A stretch of 64,000 nt of DNA, taken from the NCBI GenBank assembly GCA_002753735.1, contig PEAN01000013.1:6625-70624 (forward strand), in the 5' to 3' direction. This DNA is from Magnetococcales bacterium DCbin4 (GTDB lineage: Bacteria > Pseudomonadota > Magnetococcia > Magnetococcales > UBA8363). The notes under the pieces were generated by a model. That model did not search any database. It was not told the origin of the DNA and worked only from the letters and a program-made list of their open reading frames with translations. Below are positions 8,038 through 16,139 of the stretch, piece by piece. Made by a program: the position numbers and the translations under genes. The first letter of the stretch is position 1. Each line of letters opens with the position of its first letter.

Positions 8038-9273
8038 ATGATGGTTCGGCGGTCTATGCGCACTCCCTTCTTCCTGTTTCTTCCCCCACTCGATGGCGAC
8101 AAGGTGGTTTTTGCCGGTGGCGAAGCCGGCCTGGACCAGGTGCGTCGGGAGCCGAGCGGGATTGCTGCGTTTGCGGCCAAGGGACACAAGGTGATTCTGG
8201 TCGTTCCGGGGCGTGACGTACTGCTGACCCATGTGGAACCGCCGGCAGGGGCGAACAAGCGGCAACTGGACAAGGCAGTTCCCTTTCTATTGGAAGACGA
8301 TCTGCTCTCTCCAGTGGAACAATTGCATTTTGTCCTGGGCAAGATGGGGTCGGATGGCCGTTTACCGGTTGCGGTGGTGGCCAAAAAGACCATGGACAGT
8401 TGGATGGCCTTGGTTGCGGAGTGGGGCATTCAACCCCATGCCATGGTGTGTGATACCCTGCTGTTACCCTGGACGCCGGGCAAATGGCAGGTGTTTGTCG
8501 ATGAAGAGATGGCTTGGGCACGTTTGGGGGAGCACGAAGGGTTCATGGTGGAGCGTGACAACCTGGAAATTTTTTTGACATTGGCCTGCAAACGGCCCGA
8601 TCTGCCCGAACGGATCCGTAGGGTCGATTTTTCCAGGGATACCCCCCCGTTGGGCGACTGGTCTGCGCTTGGGATTCCGGTGGATGCGGTGGTTGGTCAT
8701 CGTGACCGGGTGGTGGAGATGGTCGGTGGGGATGGGATGACGGTGGGGATGAATCTGTTGCAGGGTCCCTATCGCGCGGTCGGGTTGCTGGGTGGTGGTT
8801 GGAAACAGGTGCGATGGAGTGTGATGTTGTTGTCGTTGTGGCTGATCGTGCGTGTCGTCGTCGGCATGGTGGAACTCAGTTATCTGGACAAGCGGGAAAC
8901 GGCTTTGAAAAATCAATCCCGGACCATTTTGACCGAGGTCTTTCCTGACATGAAGGTGATTGTGAACCCCAAGGGGCAGATGATGCAACGATTGGAGGAA
9001 CTCAAGGCCAAGGAAGGGAAAAGTCGGGGGGACGGGTTCATGGAATGGTTGACCAAGGTGGGGATGGCGGCCCGGGGGGAGGAGGGGTTGCTGTTCAATC
9101 GGGTGAACTATCGTGATGGAACGCTTGGTATCTTTGTCAGAAGTCCCGACATGGGGCGTTTGGAGCGGATGATCGATGTGTTGAAGAAACAGCATGGATT
9201 GCAGGCGGTTTTGCGCAAGGCGGACCGTGGCAACGATGGCGTCGATGGCCAGATTGACATTGGAGCGATGTAG
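8038..9273 (+). CDS. gspL: Type II secretion system inner-membrane platform protein GspL
   Basis: GspL anchors the secretion ATPase GspE to the inner membrane and contacts GspM. The protein has 411 residues. The N-terminal ~255 residues are the cytoplasmic actin-like domain, with the typical pattern of polar strands and LPFL-like segments such as KAVPFLLEDDL. A single transmembrane segment lies near residue 265-280 (WSVMLLSLWLIVRVVVGMVEL). A coiled, then ferredoxin-like periplasmic domain ends the protein. gspM follows after 3 nt. The start is uncertain: ATG 8038 and ATG 8056 both lack a strong Shine-Dalgarno. No gspE, gspD, gspC or gspG is in this window. Confidence 0.88.
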   Translation: MMVRRSMRTPFFLFLPPLDGDKVVFAGGEAGLDQVRREPSGIAAFAAKGHKVILVVPGRDVLLTHVEPPAGANKRQLDKAVPFLLEDDLLSPVEQLHFVLGKMGSDGRLPVAVVAKKTMDSWMALVAEWGIQPHAMVCDTLLLPWTPGKWQVFVDEEMAWARLGEHEGFMVERDNLEIFLTLACKRPDLPERIRRVDFSRDTPPLGDWSALGIPVDAVVGHRDRVVEMVGGDGMTVGMNLLQGPYRAVGLLGGGWKQVRWSVMLLSLWLIVRVVVGMVELSYLDKRETALKNQSRTILTEVFPDMKVIVNPKGQMMQRLEELKAKEGKSRGDGFMEWLTKVGMAARGEEGLLFNRVNYRDGTLGIFVRSPDMGRLERMIDVLKKQHGLQAVLRKADRGNDGVDGQIDIGAM

Positions 9274-9276
9274 ACC

Positions 9277-9783
9277 ATGAATGCGTTGTCGGGCCTGAGG
9301 GAGACGTGGCAGAATCTTGGGGCGAGGGAGCGCCGGATGGTCGTGATCGGGGCTGCGGCATTGTTGGTTGCCGGGTTTTATTTCATGATCTGGTCCCCCT
9401 TCGTCGAACGCCTGGATCATGCGCGCCAACGGGTGACGGCGGGTCTGGATGCCCTGACCTGGATGCAATCCAAGGCAGCGGAGGCCAGGGCATTGCAGGG
9501 TGCCCTGGGCGAGGCGGGGACGAAGGTCCAGCCGGGATCCCTGGTGTCATTCATCGAAGAGAATGCCCGCAAGGGGGGGTTGGGGAGTGTCCTCAAGGGG
9601 GTGGAACCTTCCGGCAACGACCAGGTTCTGGTCCGATTCGAGCAGGCCTATTTCCACGCCTTGATCGCCTGGATGATTGATCTCCATGCCAAGGGGGTGG
9701 ATGCCTCTTCGGTCTCATTGGAACGGGAACAGGAACCGGGCAAGGTCCGTGCCCGTCTGGTCCTTGGCCGCCGTGGCGGATGA
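9277..9783 (+). CDS. gspM: Type II secretion system protein GspM
   Basis: GspM is the bitopic partner of GspL. The protein has 168 residues: a short cytoplasmic N terminus, one transmembrane helix (VVIGAAALLVAGFYFMIW, about residues 25-42), a coiled stretch and a small periplasmic ferredoxin-like domain. Only this copy has the membrane anchor. Codons from position 9450 to the stop are duplicated almost perfectly at 13626-13959, on the other side of the Gabija genes. The five minor-pseudopilin and platform genes gspF-K lie about 9 kb away on the opposite strand. Confidence 0.88.
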   Translation: MNALSGLRETWQNLGARERRMVVIGAAALLVAGFYFMIWSPFVERLDHARQRVTAGLDALTWMQSKAAEARALQGALGEAGTKVQPGSLVSFIEENARKGGLGSVLKGVEPSGNDQVLVRFEQAYFHALIAWMIDLHAKGVDASSVSLEREQEPGKVRARLVLGRRGG

Positions 9784-9786
9784 TAA
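9450..9786 (+). repeat. Left copy of 337-bp direct repeat (gspM 3' end)
   Basis: It matches 13626-13962 with only two mismatches, both near the end and both synonymous in gspM (CGT/CGA, GGC/GGT). The two copies are 4176 bp apart and bracket gajA and gajB. Confidence 0.95.
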
Positions 9787-9907
9787 CCGTTTGTGCCGTT
9801 TGAATGTCGAACGGTTTGAGATGCCGCAAATCTTGAAAAGATTGACTCGCAGCAGTCGGCAATTGGCCGAACTCAAGGGGATTGCGGCGTCCATTCCCAA
9901 TCAGGAC
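9787..9907 (+). pseudogene. Truncated 5' fragment of a fic gene
   Basis: Translation gives NVERFEMPQILKRLTRSS followed by RQLAELKGIAASIPNQD, which matches the first ~40 residues of the intact Fic protein encoded from 14117. Nucleotide identity to the intact copy is visibly lower than in the adjacent gspM repeat, with many scattered changes. The fragment has no start region of its own, and the match ends at caggaca, 7 bases before the gajA ATG. It is a remnant left at the junction of the Gabija insertion. Confidence 0.8.
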
Positions 9908-9914
9908 AAACCCT

Positions 9915-11609
9915 ATGAAATTACGTCGTTTACAAATTGAAAATTTTCGTGGCATCACCAGTCTGGATATGGAGATTGGGGATACGACGGTCCTGATCGG
10001 GGAAAACAACACAGGAAAGACTGCCATGCTTGATGCCCTGCGGTTTGCGTTGCGTGATGTCCGCTCCCGCCGTGGATGTGCATTTGATGCCTACGATTTT
10101 CACCTGAAAGACGCCAAGTCTGAGCCATCCATGGCCCCGGCGATCAGTATTTGTTTGACCTTTCGTGAAGATGAACCCAATGAATGGGATAAACAACTGA
10201 TAGGAACCATGAGCCGTTCTCAAATTCTTCAGACGGATACGAACGGCCGCATGTGTATCATGTTGAAAGTCGGTGCCAGATTTGATACGGGAACGCAGGA
10301 ATTCATTCATGATTGGGAGTTCCGAAATCTGACTGGTGCGCCATTGACAACCTATGCGGATTCAGCGCTATCGATTTTTCGAAACGAGGTGTCGTACTAC
10401 TATTTGTCAGCCCTGCGTGATGCGGCAAAACATTTTGATGACAAAGGCATCTTCTGGAGACCGTTCCTGAAAGAGTCTCAGTTGACCCAAGAAAACCGTG
10501 AAAAGATTGAAAAAATATTAGCTGAAGTCAATCAATTGATTGTTTCCTCGCATGTAAATTTTTCTCAGGTCGTAGAGAAACTGAGGGAAATAAACGAAGT
10601 CGTGTCGATGGGGGGAGATCATGATCTGGTTTCCATCGATGCGGTTCCCGGTCGTCTGTTCGATGTGTTGGCTAAGGCGCAGCTGAACTTGAATACCGGC
10701 ACTGGCGCGAAAATTCCGGTTGGGCGACATGGGGAAGGCATGCAAAGCCTTGCAGTGTTGACACTGTTTAATGCGTTTCTTCAAACATGGAACAAAGGCA
10801 CGGCAATTGTCGCCATGGAGGAACCCGAAGCACATTTGCATCCAAGTGCTGTGCGGGCACTGTGGAAACTGATTGAACGCATCCCAGGACAAAAAATCAT
10901 TTCAACACACAGCGGTGATCTTCTATCAGAAGTACCATCGGAAGTGGTTACCCGCTTGCATAAGAGGGCTGGAACTGTAGAAGCAGCATGTCTCAAGAAC
11001 GCTGACTTGAATGCGGACGAAACGAGGAAATTCGATTTCCATATTCGACGCACACGGGGTGATCTTTTGTTTGCAAAGTGCTGGATTCTTGGAGAAGGGG
11101 AAACCGAGGCTACCTTGATTTCAGAATGTGCAAGGGTATTGAAGGATGACCTTGAAAGGATAGGAATTCGATTTGTAACCTGCCAGACTGGTATTTCCCC
11201 TGCGTTAGGTCTCAAAGTAGCCAATTGCATGGGAATTGATTGGGTTGTCCTTGCAGACAATGATCAACAAGGAAAAAATTATCATAAGGCGGTCAGAGAT
11301 CACCTTGATGGCCGTGTTGAGAATGAAGTCTTGTTCACAATGAAGGAGAAAGATATTGAACACTATCTGTGTGCTAATGGTTTCTTAGATGTATACCTTG
11401 GTCTGCTAGGTGATCAACCAATAAAGAAAGTTGATGCGCTTCCAGATGATCCAAAGTATCCCGAACAAATAGCAGACGCACTGCCAAAGAATCAGAAGAC
11501 CAAGGCTGTACAAAAAGTTTTGGAAGCTATCGGAGGCGACCCCTTGAACGTGCCATCGCTTTTCAGGGATGTGATTGACGCCGCAATCAAGTTGGCAAAG
11601 ATCGAATGA
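9915..11609 (+). CDS. gajA: Gabija GajA-like OLD-family ATPase/TOPRIM endonuclease
   Basis: This 564-residue protein starts with the typical LRRLQIENFRGI of SMC/ABC-like ATPases. The N-terminal ATPase has Walker A GENNTGKT (about residues 36-43), a Walker B with EEPEAHLHP near 305 and a switch-type STHSGDLL. The C-terminal half is a TOPRIM nuclease: GEGETE near 400, LADNDQQG near 445, and KDIEHYL. In Gabija anti-phage systems this protein is an ATP-regulated DNA-nicking enzyme in complex with GajB. gajB overlaps it by ATGA. The gene is visibly richer in A+T than the surrounding gsp genes. No clear Shine-Dalgarno precedes the ATG. A generic class 2 OLD nuclease is the conservative alternative. 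Confidence 0.85.
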   Translation: MKLRRLQIENFRGITSLDMEIGDTTVLIGENNTGKTAMLDALRFALRDVRSRRGCAFDAYDFHLKDAKSEPSMAPAISICLTFREDEPNEWDKQLIGTMSRSQILQTDTNGRMCIMLKVGARFDTGTQEFIHDWEFRNLTGAPLTTYADSALSIFRNEVSYYYLSALRDAAKHFDDKGIFWRPFLKESQLTQENREKIEKILAEVNQLIVSSHVNFSQVVEKLREINEVVSMGGDHDLVSIDAVPGRLFDVLAKAQLNLNTGTGAKIPVGRHGEGMQSLAVLTLFNAFLQTWNKGTAIVAMEEPEAHLHPSAVRALWKLIERIPGQKIISTHSGDLLSEVPSEVVTRLHKRAGTVEAACLKNADLNADETRKFDFHIRRTRGDLLFAKCWILGEGETEATLISECARVLKDDLERIGIRFVTCQTGISPALGLKVANCMGIDWVVLADNDQQGKNYHKAVRDHLDGRVENEVLFTMKEKDIEHYLCANGFLDVYLGLLGDQPIKKVDALPDDPKYPEQIADALPKNQKTKAVQKVLEAIGGDPLNVPSLFRDVIDAAIKLAKIE

Positions 11610-13537
11610 GCAGCTCAAGATACCAACCAAACGACAATCAGAGACGAGCAATTGCATGGAATGATGGACCACTGCTGGTTTTGGCGGGTCCTGGTTCAGG
11701 TAAAACAGCTGTCTTGACCCATAGAGCAGCACGTCTCCTCAAGGAGTTTCCTGATTCAAGCGTTTTGGGACTCACTTTCACGACGAAGGCTGCCGACGAA
11801 ATGCGGGAACGGCTGAATGCATTGATTGGGGGACGTACTGACCGTGCCCGTCTCTGCACCTTCCACTCGTTTTCCGGGGATATTCTACGTCAGCATGGGA
11901 GCCATGTGGGAATACAGCCTGATTTTTCGGTTCTTACTCTTGATGAAGACCGTATGGCGATACTCGAATATGCAATGACCTCGCTGAAGTGCGATACTTC
12001 ATCCATTCCACACGACCGGAAAAATCTTTTGGTGATTCTTGAATATTTGTTCAGGGAATCGTATGATGGGGAACCTAAAATATCTGGGATGGTTCCCACT
12101 CCACCGTGGATACCAGAATTGTTCTTGCGGTACTGTGAGTTGCTGCAACAGAGCAATCGCTTATGTTATGGAGGGCTTTTGTACTTTGCCCGAAAATTGC
12201 TCTCAGGCAATGCAGGGGTGGCACGTTTGACACGGTTGACTTGGCAGTTCATCTGTGTTGACGAATTTCAAGATACCAACCGTGCGCAATATGATTTGCT
12301 CAAGTTGCTTGTTGACGATCAGCAGCCAAATCTTTTTATCGTCGCTGACGATGATCAAATTGTTTATCAGTGGAATGGCGCAAGTCCGGAAAGATTGCTT
12401 GCATTGCAAGATGATTTCAATATGGAATTGGTGCAACTTCCAAAAAATTATCGCTGCCCACCGGTCATTATCACCATGGCCAATAAGTTGATTGGTCACA
12501 ACAAGACTAGAGCGCATGACAAACAGCCTCTTGAGGCAAATAAAAGCATTGATTCTGCACCCGTCCTGAAATTGAAGGACTTTCCAAATGTCGATGAAGA
12601 GGTCATGTCCATTCCAACCGCAATTAAACAGGCCGGATGGGTTCCTGGAGATTGTGTCGTTCTCGCCCGTTCGACAAAGCTTCTGGTATGTGCAGCGAAA
12701 AAGTTGAGCGCGCATGGGATGACGCCCCATCTGTTACAGCGGAAAAACGAGTTTGAGTGTGCTTCGGTTCGTTGGATGCATGCGGTACTTAAGCTTGCCA
12801 ACGCCCGACATGATCGAGAGTTCTTGCGGCGGGTTTGTGTGACGTGGCGGGATTTTACCGAAATATCGATCAAGGTGAATGATGTTGAAGCTGCGGCGGC
12901 TTTGAATGGTGGCGACTTTTTGCGTGCATGGGTCGATGCCGCTTCAATGAAGATTGAACCAGACATGAAGACATCGGCAAAAGTTGATCCGAATGCGATT
13001 CGGTCGTTGTTGGATCGAGTGGGTCATGATCTTGTAGACCGCCTGACATTCATGAAGTTGCTTGAATGGTTTTGGGCCAATCGATGGTTGGATAACACAC
13101 TGGAAGTCGAGGAAATCAATACGTGGCGGGAGTTGCATGGGACATTGATGCAAGCGCATTCACCGGAACATGTGTCGCTTCACCTTTATTTGCAGGAAAT
13201 GGATTTAAAATCAAAATCTGCCGCACGAGTCCCCGATTCAATTCCGTGCCTTACGGTGCATGGGGCCAAAGGGATGGAGTTCAAACATGTATTCCTGATC
13301 GGTATGGCTGACGAAGTCTTTCCATCCTACCAAGCGGTTAGAAAGGGAGACTACAGCCGGGAAATGGAAGAAGAACGTCGAGCCTGTTTCGTCGCAATCA
13401 CACGTACCGAAGAGACACTCCATATGAGTTGGGCTCACTCTTACAATGGTTACCGCAAAAATCCTTCACGCTTTATCGAAGAAATGGGATTACAGTCGCT
13501 TGACTCGAACAAGCTGAGAGAAAGTGGGGATCTATGA
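11606..13537 (+). CDS. gajB: Gabija GajB-like UvrD/PcrA-family helicase
   Basis: This is a 643-residue superfamily 1A helicase. Motif I is LAGPGSGKTAVL (about residues 31-42), motif II is CVDEFQDTN, motif III is VADDDQIVYQWNGA, motif IV is LPKNYRCP, motif V is TVHGAKGMEFKHV and motif VI is VAITRTEE. All catalytic motifs look intact. In Gabija, GajB is activated by DNA ends and works with GajA. It overlaps gajA by four bases, forming a two-gene operon. At its 3' side the sequence passes, within 90 bases, into the truncated second copy of gspM. Confidence 0.87.
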   Translation: MSSSRYQPNDNQRRAIAWNDGPLLVLAGPGSGKTAVLTHRAARLLKEFPDSSVLGLTFTTKAADEMRERLNALIGGRTDRARLCTFHSFSGDILRQHGSHVGIQPDFSVLTLDEDRMAILEYAMTSLKCDTSSIPHDRKNLLVILEYLFRESYDGEPKISGMVPTPPWIPELFLRYCELLQQSNRLCYGGLLYFARKLLSGNAGVARLTRLTWQFICVDEFQDTNRAQYDLLKLLVDDQQPNLFIVADDDQIVYQWNGASPERLLALQDDFNMELVQLPKNYRCPPVIITMANKLIGHNKTRAHDKQPLEANKSIDSAPVLKLKDFPNVDEEVMSIPTAIKQAGWVPGDCVVLARSTKLLVCAAKKLSAHGMTPHLLQRKNEFECASVRWMHAVLKLANARHDREFLRRVCVTWRDFTEISIKVNDVEAAAALNGGDFLRAWVDAASMKIEPDMKTSAKVDPNAIRSLLDRVGHDLVDRLTFMKLLEWFWANRWLDNTLEVEEINTWRELHGTLMQAHSPEHVSLHLYLQEMDLKSKSAARVPDSIPCLTVHGAKGMEFKHVFLIGMADEVFPSYQAVRKGDYSREMEEERRACFVAITRTEETLHMSWAHSYNGYRKNPSRFIEEMGLQSLDSNKLRESGDL

Positions 13538-13625
13538 TGTGAATCAAAGAAATGATTAAGATAAGAAAGGGAGCTGGATGGCGGTTTGTCGGTCGATGTG
13601 GTGGCCAGAAGGCAACGGGTGATGG

Positions 13626-13959
13626 TGCCCTGACCTGGATGCAATCCAAGGCAGCGGAGGCCAGGGCATTGCAGGGTGCCCTGGGCGAGGCGGGGACGAA
13701 GGTCCAGCCGGGATCCCTGGTGTCATTCATCGAAGAGAATGCCCGCAAGGGGGGGTTGGGGAGTGTCCTCAAGGGGGTGGAACCTTCCGGCAACGACCAG
13801 GTTCTGGTCCGATTCGAGCAGGCCTATTTCCACGCCTTGATCGCCTGGATGATTGATCTCCATGCCAAGGGGGTGGATGCCTCTTCGGTCTCATTGGAAC
13901 GGGAACAGGAACCGGGCAAGGTCCGTGCCCGTCTGGTCCTTGGCCGCCGAGGTGGATGA
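13626..13959 (+). pseudogene. Truncated duplicate of gspM (lacks membrane anchor)
   Basis: It encodes the periplasmic part of GspM (from ALTWMQSK to the stop) but not the transmembrane helix. An in-frame ATG at 13552 would give a 135-residue fusion whose first 26 residues are unrelated. It cannot replace GspM in the secretion platform, so I call it a pseudogene. The reading frame is intact, which fits recent duplication. Confidence 0.85.
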
Positions 13960-13962
13960 TAC
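13626..13962 (+). repeat. Right copy of 337-bp direct repeat (gspM 3' end)
   Basis: This is the near-identical partner of 9450-9786. Homology starts abruptly at TGCCCTGACC; upstream sequence (13538-13625) does not match gspM. Recombination between the two copies would delete 4176 bp containing gajA and gajB and would leave an intact gspM followed by the fic upstream region and fic. Confidence 0.95.
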
Positions 13963-14016
13963 GGCCACGTTTGTATGGATCAAATTTTCTCTTTGTGATA
14001 CATGTCTTCGATCTGA

Positions 14017-14043
14017 TGTATAGAAAAGTCGATTTTCTATACA
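14017..14043. promoter_or_regulatory. Palindromic operator-like site 1 upstream of fic
   Basis: TGTATAGAAAA-GTCGA-TTTTCTATACA is a perfect inverted repeat with 11-bp arms and a 5-nt spacer. It lies about 75 bp before the fic ATG in an A+T-rich stretch. A second, diverged copy starts 42 bp further on. Paired copies suggest cooperative binding of a dimeric repressor. Confidence 0.6.
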
Positions 14044-14058
14044 TATCGTGCTGACACA

Positions 14059-14085
14059 TGTATGGAAAAACCGATTTTCTATATA
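14059..14085. promoter_or_regulatory. Palindromic operator-like site 2 upstream of fic
   Basis: TGTATGGAAAA-ACCGA-TTTTCTATATA has the same architecture as site 1, with mismatches in the outer arms. It ends about 30 bp before the fic start, where a bound protein would block transcription. The Fic protein itself has a C-terminal winged-helix-like region, so autoregulation is possible. Confidence 0.55.
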
Positions 14086-14116
14086 TATGTCGATCATCCT
14101 GGCAGGATGGAGGGTC

Positions 14117-15190
14117 ATGAAACCGCTTGTTCCGCTTGAACGCTTGAACGTCGAACGGTTTGAGACACCGCAAATTTTGAAAAAATTGGCCCGCAGCAGT
14201 CGGCAATTGGCCGAACTCAAGGGGATTGCGGCATCCATTCCCAATCAGGACATCCTGATCAGCACATTGGGTTTGCAGGAGGCCAAGGATAGTTCCGAGA
14301 TCGAAAATATCGTGACCACCCATGACGAATTGTTCAAGGATTCGTTGTTATCGAAGGAATTTTTAAATCCGGCTACCAAGGAAATATTGCGTTACCGGCA
14401 GGCATTGCGGCACGGTTTCGAGCAGGTTCAAAAGACCGGCTTGATCACGGTCAATCATATCATCGGCATACAGGCCGAACTGGAACGCACCCATGCCGGA
14501 TTGCGCAAGCTACCGGGAACCGACTTGAGGAACAACCGGGGCGAGACGGTCTATACGCCACCACAGAATCCCGACGAAATTGTGGCATTGATGAACGATC
14601 TGGAACGTTTCATCAATGATGCAGGCTGTTTTGCGGCCGATCCGCTGATCAAAATGGCGCTGATTCATCACCAGTTTGAAAGCATTCATCCGTTTTACGA
14701 CGGCAATGGTCGTACCGGGCGCATCGTGAATGTGCTGTATCTGGTCAAGGAAGGATTGCTGGATGTGCCGGTCCTTTATCTGAGCAGTCACATCGTGCGC
14801 ACGAAAGCGGATTATTACCATCTGCTGCAAGCCGTGCGTGACCACGATGCCTGGGAGGATTGGGTCCTGTACATGTTGGAAGCGGTGGAACAAACCGCTG
14901 AACAGACGATTGCCACCATTCGTGCCATCAAGGTTGCCTTGTTCGATTATAAACACCGCATTCGCGATACCTTCAAGTTTTACAGTCAGGACCTGATCAA
15001 CCATCTGTTTACCCATCCCTATACCAAAATCGAATTCGTGCAGCGTGACCTGAAGGTAGCGCGCATGACGGCAACCCAGTATCTGAATGCGCTGGCCGAT
15101 GGTGGTTTTGTGCAAAAGCATAAAGTGGGGCGAAACAGCTACTACGTCAATCAAACGCTCAACGGCATTTTGACAAGTAAACAAAAATAA
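14117..15190 (+). CDS. Fic family protein (AMP-transferase) with C-terminal winged-helix domain
   Basis: This is a 357-residue Fido-domain protein. The core motif HPFYDGNGRTGRI (about residues 193-205) has the catalytic His and the phosphate-binding residues intact. Upstream, DSSEIEN near residue 62 fits the inhibitory-helix motif [S/T]xxxE[G/N], so activity is probably autoinhibited. The last ~70 residues (KIEFVQRDLKVARMTATQYL, then a GFV..HKVGRNSYY turn) look like a winged helix. The ATG at 14117 follows GGATGGAGGG. Fic enzymes usually AMPylate a protein target; the target here is unknown. Two palindromes lie upstream. A 5' remnant of a second fic gene lies before gajA. Confidence 0.9.
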   Translation: MKPLVPLERLNVERFETPQILKKLARSSRQLAELKGIAASIPNQDILISTLGLQEAKDSSEIENIVTTHDELFKDSLLSKEFLNPATKEILRYRQALRHGFEQVQKTGLITVNHIIGIQAELERTHAGLRKLPGTDLRNNRGETVYTPPQNPDEIVALMNDLERFINDAGCFAADPLIKMALIHHQFESIHPFYDGNGRTGRIVNVLYLVKEGLLDVPVLYLSSHIVRTKADYYHLLQAVRDHDAWEDWVLYMLEAVEQTAEQTIATIRAIKVALFDYKHRIRDTFKFYSQDLINHLFTHPYTKIEFVQRDLKVARMTATQYLNALADGGFVQKHKVGRNSYYVNQTLNGILTSKQK

Positions 15191-15211
15191 TCAACTATTC
15201 GCCTGAAGTGG

Positions 15212-15544
15212 TCAAGGTCGTTCATAGAGTACCTTTCCCTCCCGCAAGGCGTGGGCGATGAGGTGGTTGGTGGTATCACGCCACTGAGACACTTCGTCCG
15301 CACTGGAGAGGATGATGTCCACCGGGGTTCGGATGCGCGGCAGGGCGCGCCATAGACGGGCCAGGCACTTGCGGCGGCAGTTGTGGAGACCATAGGTTTC
15401 GGTGGTGATCACCAGCAGGTCCACGTCGGAATCTGGCGCGGCATCGCCCCGGGCGTAAGATCCGAACAGGATGATCCGCTCCGGATGCACGGCTTCCACG
15501 ATGCGGGCGCTCATGGTGGACAGATCGGCGTCGGTGATGGTCAT
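15212..15544 (-). CDS. MNT-type minimal nucleotidyltransferase
   Basis: This 110-residue protein carries the pol-beta-fold motif LFGSYARGDAAPDSDVDLLV (about residues 26-45), with the GS and DxD metal-binding residues intact. Small MNT proteins are antitoxins of HEPN toxins in HEPN/MNT modules, where they AMPylate the toxin. No HEPN gene adjoins it: on one side is fic (convergent) and on the other a secreted protein. It is either an orphan antitoxin or a stand-alone nucleotidyltransferase. The proximity to a Fic enzyme, also an AMP-transferase, is noteworthy but may be chance. Confidence 0.8.
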   Translation of the reverse strand: MTITDADLSTMSARIVEAVHPERIILFGSYARGDAAPDSDVDLLVITTETYGLHNCRRKCLARLWRALPRIRTPVDIILSSADEVSQWRDTTNHLIAHALREGKVLYERP

Positions 15545-15572
15545 GCTCGTGGGGGAACCATGGATACCTGCG

Positions 15573-15950
15573 TCATGGGTTATCCACCATCACCGGGCCG
15601 ACAAAGTAGATCACCGGAAAGGTGCGGTGCCACACCTTGCTGAAAAACTGTTCCATACGGGTCCCCTCACCATAGCGGATACGGGTGCCGACGGTTAAGG
15701 ATTGACGGGGTGCCGCCAACCAACGCTCCCCATCCGTCGGGTGGGAAACCCGCAGATAGGTGTAATTGTTGCTGTCAAAAGCTTCCAAGACCGATCCATG
15801 ATTCGAGGCGGAAGATTCCGGAATGGCCAGAATGCGGGATGCATCCTCCACACTGGGGTGTCCCGGAGGCGGTGCCGCCTCTGCCACGACTGCCATCATG
15901 ATGGCTGCGGCAAGGGTCAATGGTGGTCGCAATCTTGTCCACATCATCAT
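15573..15950 (-). CDS. Secreted small protein, NrfJ-like
   Basis: This is a 125-residue exported protein. The start MMMWTRLRPPL has GGAG six nt upstream and opens a signal peptide (LTLAAAIMMAVVAEA) with likely cleavage before APPPGHP. The mature domain has VLEAFDSNNYTYLRV, GERWLAAP, VGTRIRYGEG and FFSKVWHRTFPVIYFVG. This pattern resembles the NrfJ-related proteins found with multihaem cytochrome genes. No cytochrome gene is nearby, so the role here is unclear. An upstream ATG at 15962 is a possible alternative start. Confidence 0.6.
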   Translation of the reverse strand: MMMWTRLRPPLTLAAAIMMAVVAEAAPPPGHPSVEDASRILAIPESSASNHGSVLEAFDSNNYTYLRVSHPTDGERWLAAPRQSLTVGTRIRYGEGTRMEQFFSKVWHRTFPVIYFVGPVMVDNP

Positions 15951-16139
15951 TTGAATCTCCATCCATCGGTATTCGTTGCCATGTTCGTCTGGCCATGGAT
16001 TGTCACGAGGTTCAGCATTTGCCGCGCACGCTCCGATCATGGTACGCTTCCAGTGTAATTCTTGGCAAGATCAACGGCCAAAGGTTCAAGGGTTTGGACC
16101 GATGCCATTCTTAATTTTACGCGGTCATTGAGGATCACC

